A DNA stretch of 64,000 bases from Vibrio sinaloensis DSM 21326 (GTDB taxonomy: Bacteria; Pseudomonadota; Gammaproteobacteria; Enterobacterales; Vibrionaceae): assembly GCF_000189275.1 (NCBI RefSeq), contig NZ_AEVT01000117.1:1-64000 (forward strand). The letters run 5' to 3'. Below are positions 60,983-64,000 of this stretch, one piece after another. The translations under genes were made by a program, and so were the position numbers. Each line of letters begins with the position of its first letter. The stretch's first letter is position 1. The notes under the pieces were generated by a model. It did not search any database. It was not told where the DNA came from and was given only the letters and a program-made list of their open reading frames with translations.

Positions 60983-62686
60983 TTACTGGCAGCTTATTTC
61001 ATCCCAAAACCAGTTAGATTGGCGTGGGCTCTCCCACACTCCTGGACCATTTTTGGCAACGAAACATTTACCCAAGTAAGTGACTTTGTCACCATTTGCC
61101 ACTTGCGTAACGCCCGGTTGCCATTGAATAAAGGCATCAGGTACTGGTGTTGGCTCCGGAGTTGGGCTCGGCTCTGGGTCTGGAGTAGGCTCTGGAGTGG
61201 GCGTTGGCTCCGGATCAGGTGTCGGAGCTGGAGCAGGGTCGGTCGGTGTTGCAGAGATCAATTCCCAAGGACCACCTAGACTTGGCTCATTGCCCTGAGT
61301 CCACCATTTCGCTTTGTAAGTTGCCCCTTTATAAGTGACTTCTTCCCCGCCAGTGTAGACTTTGTTTGCATCCCAATCATTGCCTGTACCGGGGCCGGTT
61401 CCCGGATCAACTGGGTCTAACTTGTCTACTACGCGCACTTCTGGCCAACTGGCGTGCGAGCCATATAAATTGGTCACACATTTTTCGTAATCACCCGGAA
61501 CCAAAGCAGAGTAAGCGGTTTGGAAACCGACTAGCTCACATTCAAATGAGTAACCGCCCGGACGATCCGCATAATACTTCCAATTGCCATCCCAGTTGGT
61601 ATAGAGCACATCCGTTGCACCATTGAGGTTGAGGCTTCCATAAGGCGTTTGCTGCCAGCACGTGTTCTTTTCATCGGCTTCGATTGGAATCTGATAGTGT
61701 GCCGACAATCCTTCCCAATAACGAATTCGATTAACGGGCTGACCTTTGTTTTTGTTTTGCTCGCCACACTCAATACCACCGTTAATAATATTGATCGTGG
61801 TACCGAAACCGTAGCCGATGCCTGCATCAATCTCACGTTGAGAAGGCGTCCAAGTCTTGTCAATCACATGCAACATGGCGGGCTTAGGAGCTTGCGGTGT
61901 TAAGAAGAACCAAATTGCCGAAGCTAAGTTTAGCCAAGAGTCGGCGACTAACCCCGGGTTATTGAGCAACACAGAAGCATCACCGTCAAACATGACTTCA
62001 GAGAAAGCTCCATAGTTAAAGTGATAAGAGAGCTGTTTTGCACCGCGACCAAAATATCCCTGCCCTGCAGCACATGGCCACTTTTTATTTTGCCAGTCAT
62101 TTTGGCCACAGCCTGTGGTATAACCTTCTTGGCCTTCAGACCAGCCCATTTCTCTTACATGAACGAGTGCCTGTTGCCACTCTTCCAGTGCTAATGGGTT
62201 ATCAGAGATATTGTCTTTGGCGATATGCCCGCCCGTCTCTTGAGCAAAGTGAGCAAACGCTGTCACTATTGAGCGCTTACAAATCGCATCTGAGTCTCGG
62301 CCATCAGTATATTCAGCACAAAAAGCGGGGAATTTACCAATCGCGCGTAGAAAGCGCGTATAGGTGTATTCCGGTGCCGCCATATGAGTGAGAAAATCCC
62401 ACTCAGAGCGAGGGAAAACGCGTTCAGCGCGTTTAACATTATCGGGGTTTGAGGCAAGGCCGGCGTCTATTGCTTCAACCACGCTGTTTGGCGCCGTTTG
62501 CAGTGCTTGCGACCAGATTTGATACATAGGGTCGGCCGTTTTTTGTTGCTCAGCGGCTTGAATGTCGGCACGCGAGACAACATAGCCAGTCGGGTTCTGC
62601 GGATCAGGCTGAATATTGGGCGAAGCCCAAGCGCCAGAAGTCGCACTCAATATACTGGTGGCGACGATAAAATGTAGGGGGTTCAT
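60983..62686 (-). CDS. GH19 family chitinase with two chitin-binding domains
   Basis: 567 residues with signal peptide (ends near residue 22, GAWA). Catalytic GH19 domain about 90-420 with FAHFAQETGG (Glu about 150) and GQGYFGRGAKQLSYHFNYGAF. A CBM5/12 domain follows (about 430-475, VYTGGEEVTYKGATYKAKWW), then a Pro/Thr/Glu repeat linker and a second chitin-binding-like domain at the C-terminus (NGDKVTYLGKCFVA). AGGAG 11 bases before the ATG. Secreted, hydrolyses chitin; vibrios use chitin as food and as trigger for DNA uptake. GH19 in vibrios is less common than GH18. Confidence 0.92.
   Translation of the reverse strand: MNPLHFIVATSILSATSGAWASPNIQPDPQNPTGYVVSRADIQAAEQQKTADPMYQIWSQALQTAPNSVVEAIDAGLASNPDNVKRAERVFPRSEWDFLTHMAAPEYTYTRFLRAIGKFPAFCAEYTDGRDSDAICKRSIVTAFAHFAQETGGHIAKDNISDNPLALEEWQQALVHVREMGWSEGQEGYTTGCGQNDWQNKKWPCAAGQGYFGRGAKQLSYHFNYGAFSEVMFDGDASVLLNNPGLVADSWLNLASAIWFFLTPQAPKPAMLHVIDKTWTPSQREIDAGIGYGFGTTINIINGGIECGEQNKNKGQPVNRIRYWEGLSAHYQIPIEADEKNTCWQQTPYGSLNLNGATDVLYTNWDGNWKYYADRPGGYSFECELVGFQTAYSALVPGDYEKCVTNLYGSHASWPEVRVVDKLDPVDPGTGPGTGNDWDANKVYTGGEEVTYKGATYKAKWWTQGNEPSLGGPWELISATPTDPAPAPTPDPEPTPTPEPTPDPEPSPTPEPTPVPDAFIQWQPGVTQVANGDKVTYLGKCFVAKNGPGVWESPRQSNWFWDEISCQ
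61136..61249 (-). repeat. Pro/Thr-rich repeat linker in the chitinase gene
   Basis: Codes for repeated PEPTPTPEPTPDPEPSPTPEP units. Such tracts are flexible linkers between catalytic and binding domains; the DNA is made of short near-repeats and so is prone to length change. Confidence 0.8.
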
Positions 62687-62831
62687 TGTTATACAACTCC
62701 TTGTGTTGGAAGTTGTATGAGGATAGATGAGGAAAAAAAGGACTCACCTAATGGCGCGTCAAGTTGCGAGCCACTCTAGTTAGCAACGTAATAAGGGTAT
62801 AGAAGACGTTTAAAAAGCGATAAGTGAGTTC

Positions 62832-62856
62832 AAAAAAACCAGCCCGAAGGCTGGTT
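62832..62856 (-). terminator. Intrinsic terminator of guaA
   Basis: Stem AACCAGCC, loop CGAA, GGCTGGTT; on the minus strand followed by TTTTTTT. 36 bases past the guaA stop. Confidence 0.85.
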
Positions 62857-62891
62857 TCATTTGTGCTTTAAATTAAGACCTTACTAGGATG

Positions 62892-64000
62892 TTATTCCCA
62901 CTCGATGGTTGCAGGCGGTTTACCAGAAATGTCGTAAACCACACGAGAAATACCATCAACTTCATTGATAATACGGTTAGAAACCTTACCTAAGAAGTCA
63001 TACGGTAGGTGAGCCCAGTGCGCAGTCATAAAGTCAATTGTTTCAACAGCACGCAGAGATACAACCCAATCGTACTTACGGCCATCCCCCATAACACCGA
63101 CAGAGCGAACTGGCAGGAATACCGTGAACGCTTGCGATACCTTGTGGTATAGGTCAGCGGCATGCAGCTCTTCAATAAAGATAGCATCAGCGCGACGTAG
63201 CAAGTCACAGTACTCTTTCTTGATCTCGCCAAGAACGCGAACACCTAGACCAGGACCTGGGAATGGGTGGCGGTAAAGCATGTTGTAAGGAAGGCCTAGC
63301 TCTAGACCAATCTTACGTACTTCATCTTTGAACAGCTCACGTAGAGGCTCAACAAGCCCCATTTCCATATCATCTGGCAGACCACCCACGTTGTGGTGAG
63401 ATTTGATCACATGCGCTTTACCCGTCTTAGAAGCCGCTGATTCGATAACGTCTGGGTAGATAGTACCCTGAGCTAACCATTTCGCGTTTGCACGCTTCTT
63501 AGACTCTTCATCAAATACGTCTACGAATACGTGACCGATAGTCTTGCGCTTCTCTTCTGGGTCAGACTTACCTTCCAGTGCTTTAAGGAAACGCTCTTCT
63601 GCGTCAACTTTGATGATGTTCAGACCAAACTGATCACCGAACATATCCATAACTTGCTGACCTTCGTTTAGACGAAGCAGACCGTTATCGACAAATACAC
63701 ACGTTAGCTTGTCGCCAATTGCACGGTGAACCAGCATTGCAACGACGGATGAGTCAACACCACCGGATAGACCTAGGATAACTTCATCGTCACCGACTTG
63801 CTCTTTAATGCGTGCAACTGCATCTTCGATGATAGATTCAGACGTCCACAGACGCTCACAGCCACATACGCCAAGAACAAAGTTCTCGAGCATTTGTAGG
63901 CCATTCTTAGTGTGTGTCACTTCTGGGTGGAACTGAACACCGAAGTATTTTTTCTCTTCGTTCGCCATCGCAGCGTAAGGACATGTGTCTGTCTCGCCCA
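62892..64000 (-). CDS. guaA: GMP synthase (glutamine-hydrolysing), 5' partial
   Basis: Converts XMP to GMP with glutamine and ATP. The frame runs off the window edge, so only the last ~369 residues are seen. Visible: end of the glutamine amidotransferase domain (YFGVQFHPEVTHT, His and Glu of the triad), the ATP pyrophosphatase loop ILGLSGGVDSSVVA, the conserved YPDVIESA and FPGPGLGVRVLGE, and the terminal dimerisation domain ending PPATIEWE. Internal Met in MANEEKKYFG is not the start; the codons before it (ETDTCPYAA) continue the family sequence. The guaB gene would be expected just upstream, outside the window. Confidence 0.98.
   Translation of the reverse strand, partial: GETDTCPYAAMANEEKKYFGVQFHPEVTHTKNGLQMLENFVLGVCGCERLWTSESIIEDAVARIKEQVGDDEVILGLSGGVDSSVVAMLVHRAIGDKLTCVFVDNGLLRLNEGQQVMDMFGDQFGLNIIKVDAEERFLKALEGKSDPEEKRKTIGHVFVDVFDEESKKRANAKWLAQGTIYPDVIESAASKTGKAHVIKSHHNVGGLPDDMEMGLVEPLRELFKDEVRKIGLELGLPYNMLYRHPFPGPGLGVRVLGEIKKEYCDLLRRADAIFIEELHAADLYHKVSQAFTVFLPVRSVGVMGDGRKYDWVVSLRAVETIDFMTAHWAHLPYDFLGKVSNRIINEVDGISRVVYDISGKPPATIEWE

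Noticed and set aside
1..64000. CRISPR arrays, transposases, tRNA or rRNA genes
   Set aside because: No regularly spaced repeats, no transposase signature, no cloverleaf other than the tmRNA acceptor was seen.

Overview
The window is a piece of gammaproteobacterial chromosome that looks like Vibrio. The evidence is the run purL / mltF / tadA / minor type IV pilins / dnaJ-dnaK / grpE / nadK / recN / bamE / ratA-rnfH / smpB / ssrA, several vibrio-typical families (DUF3622, DUF4250, DUF3103, DUF3581) and a tmRNA tag reading ANDENYALAA. There is no insertion sequence, integrase, CRISPR array, tRNA or rRNA. Both ends are cut inside genes: a YebE-like gene on the left and guaA on the right.

Layout. 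1-1.6 kb: small conserved genes (YebE-like, yaeP, DUF4250, DUF3622). 1.6-8.4 kb: purL, divergent mltF, a 45-residue very basic protein, and tadA. 8.5-10.1 kb: an AbgT transporter. 10.4-13.8 kb: pilus tip and minor pilins (pilV, pilX-like, pilW, fimT on minus; pilE-like divergent), in the position where V. cholerae carries its DNA-uptake minor pilins. 13.9-20.6 kb: heat-shock block dnaJ, dnaK and grpE with readable sigma-32 promoters, interrupted by a dicarboxylate/amino-acid symporter and followed by divergent nadK. 20.8-26.3 kb: DUF3103 lipoprotein, recN behind two LexA boxes, bamE, the ratA-rnfH pair, smpB and tmRNA.

From 26.3 kb the content is more accessory. 26.4-30.5 kb: a secreted subtilase with PKD and FN3 repeats, an M15 peptidase and a VOC protein. 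30.6-43 kb is a catabolic region: M20 amidohydrolase; universal stress protein plus TRAP transporter; succinate/glutarate semialdehyde dehydrogenase; LysR; lhgO; glaH; a second LysR; class III aminotransferase. Together these look like the CsiD-LhgO glutarate branch of lysine/5-aminovalerate breakdown (5-aminovalerate to glutarate to L-2-hydroxyglutarate to 2-oxoglutarate) with its own uptake system. 43-46 kb: a second subtilase (I9-S8/PA-PPC-P domain) followed 10 bp later by a small secreted protein that resembles a free-standing I9 propeptide. 46-54.8 kb: plsC, a metallo-beta-lactamase-fold protein that has lost its metal motif, LysR, a CorC/HlyC-type protein, metY, an EEP-fold lipoprotein, an unknown 170-residue protein and DUF3581. 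54.9-64 kb: a cysteine-rich/pentapeptide/K+ channel fusion, LysR-dadA, an alanine symporter, an acetate transporter, a GH19 chitinase and partial guaA.

The most promising leads are the subtilase with its free-standing propeptide-like partner, the glutarate island (LysR regulators and TRAP transporter instead of the E. coli csiR/gabP arrangement, with a 15-bp inverted repeat between glaH and lhgO), the zinc-ligand/pentapeptide/channel fusion, the 45-residue basic protein, and the noncanonical pilins. No completely new multi-gene system was demonstrated. All family calls are from sequence reading without database searches.
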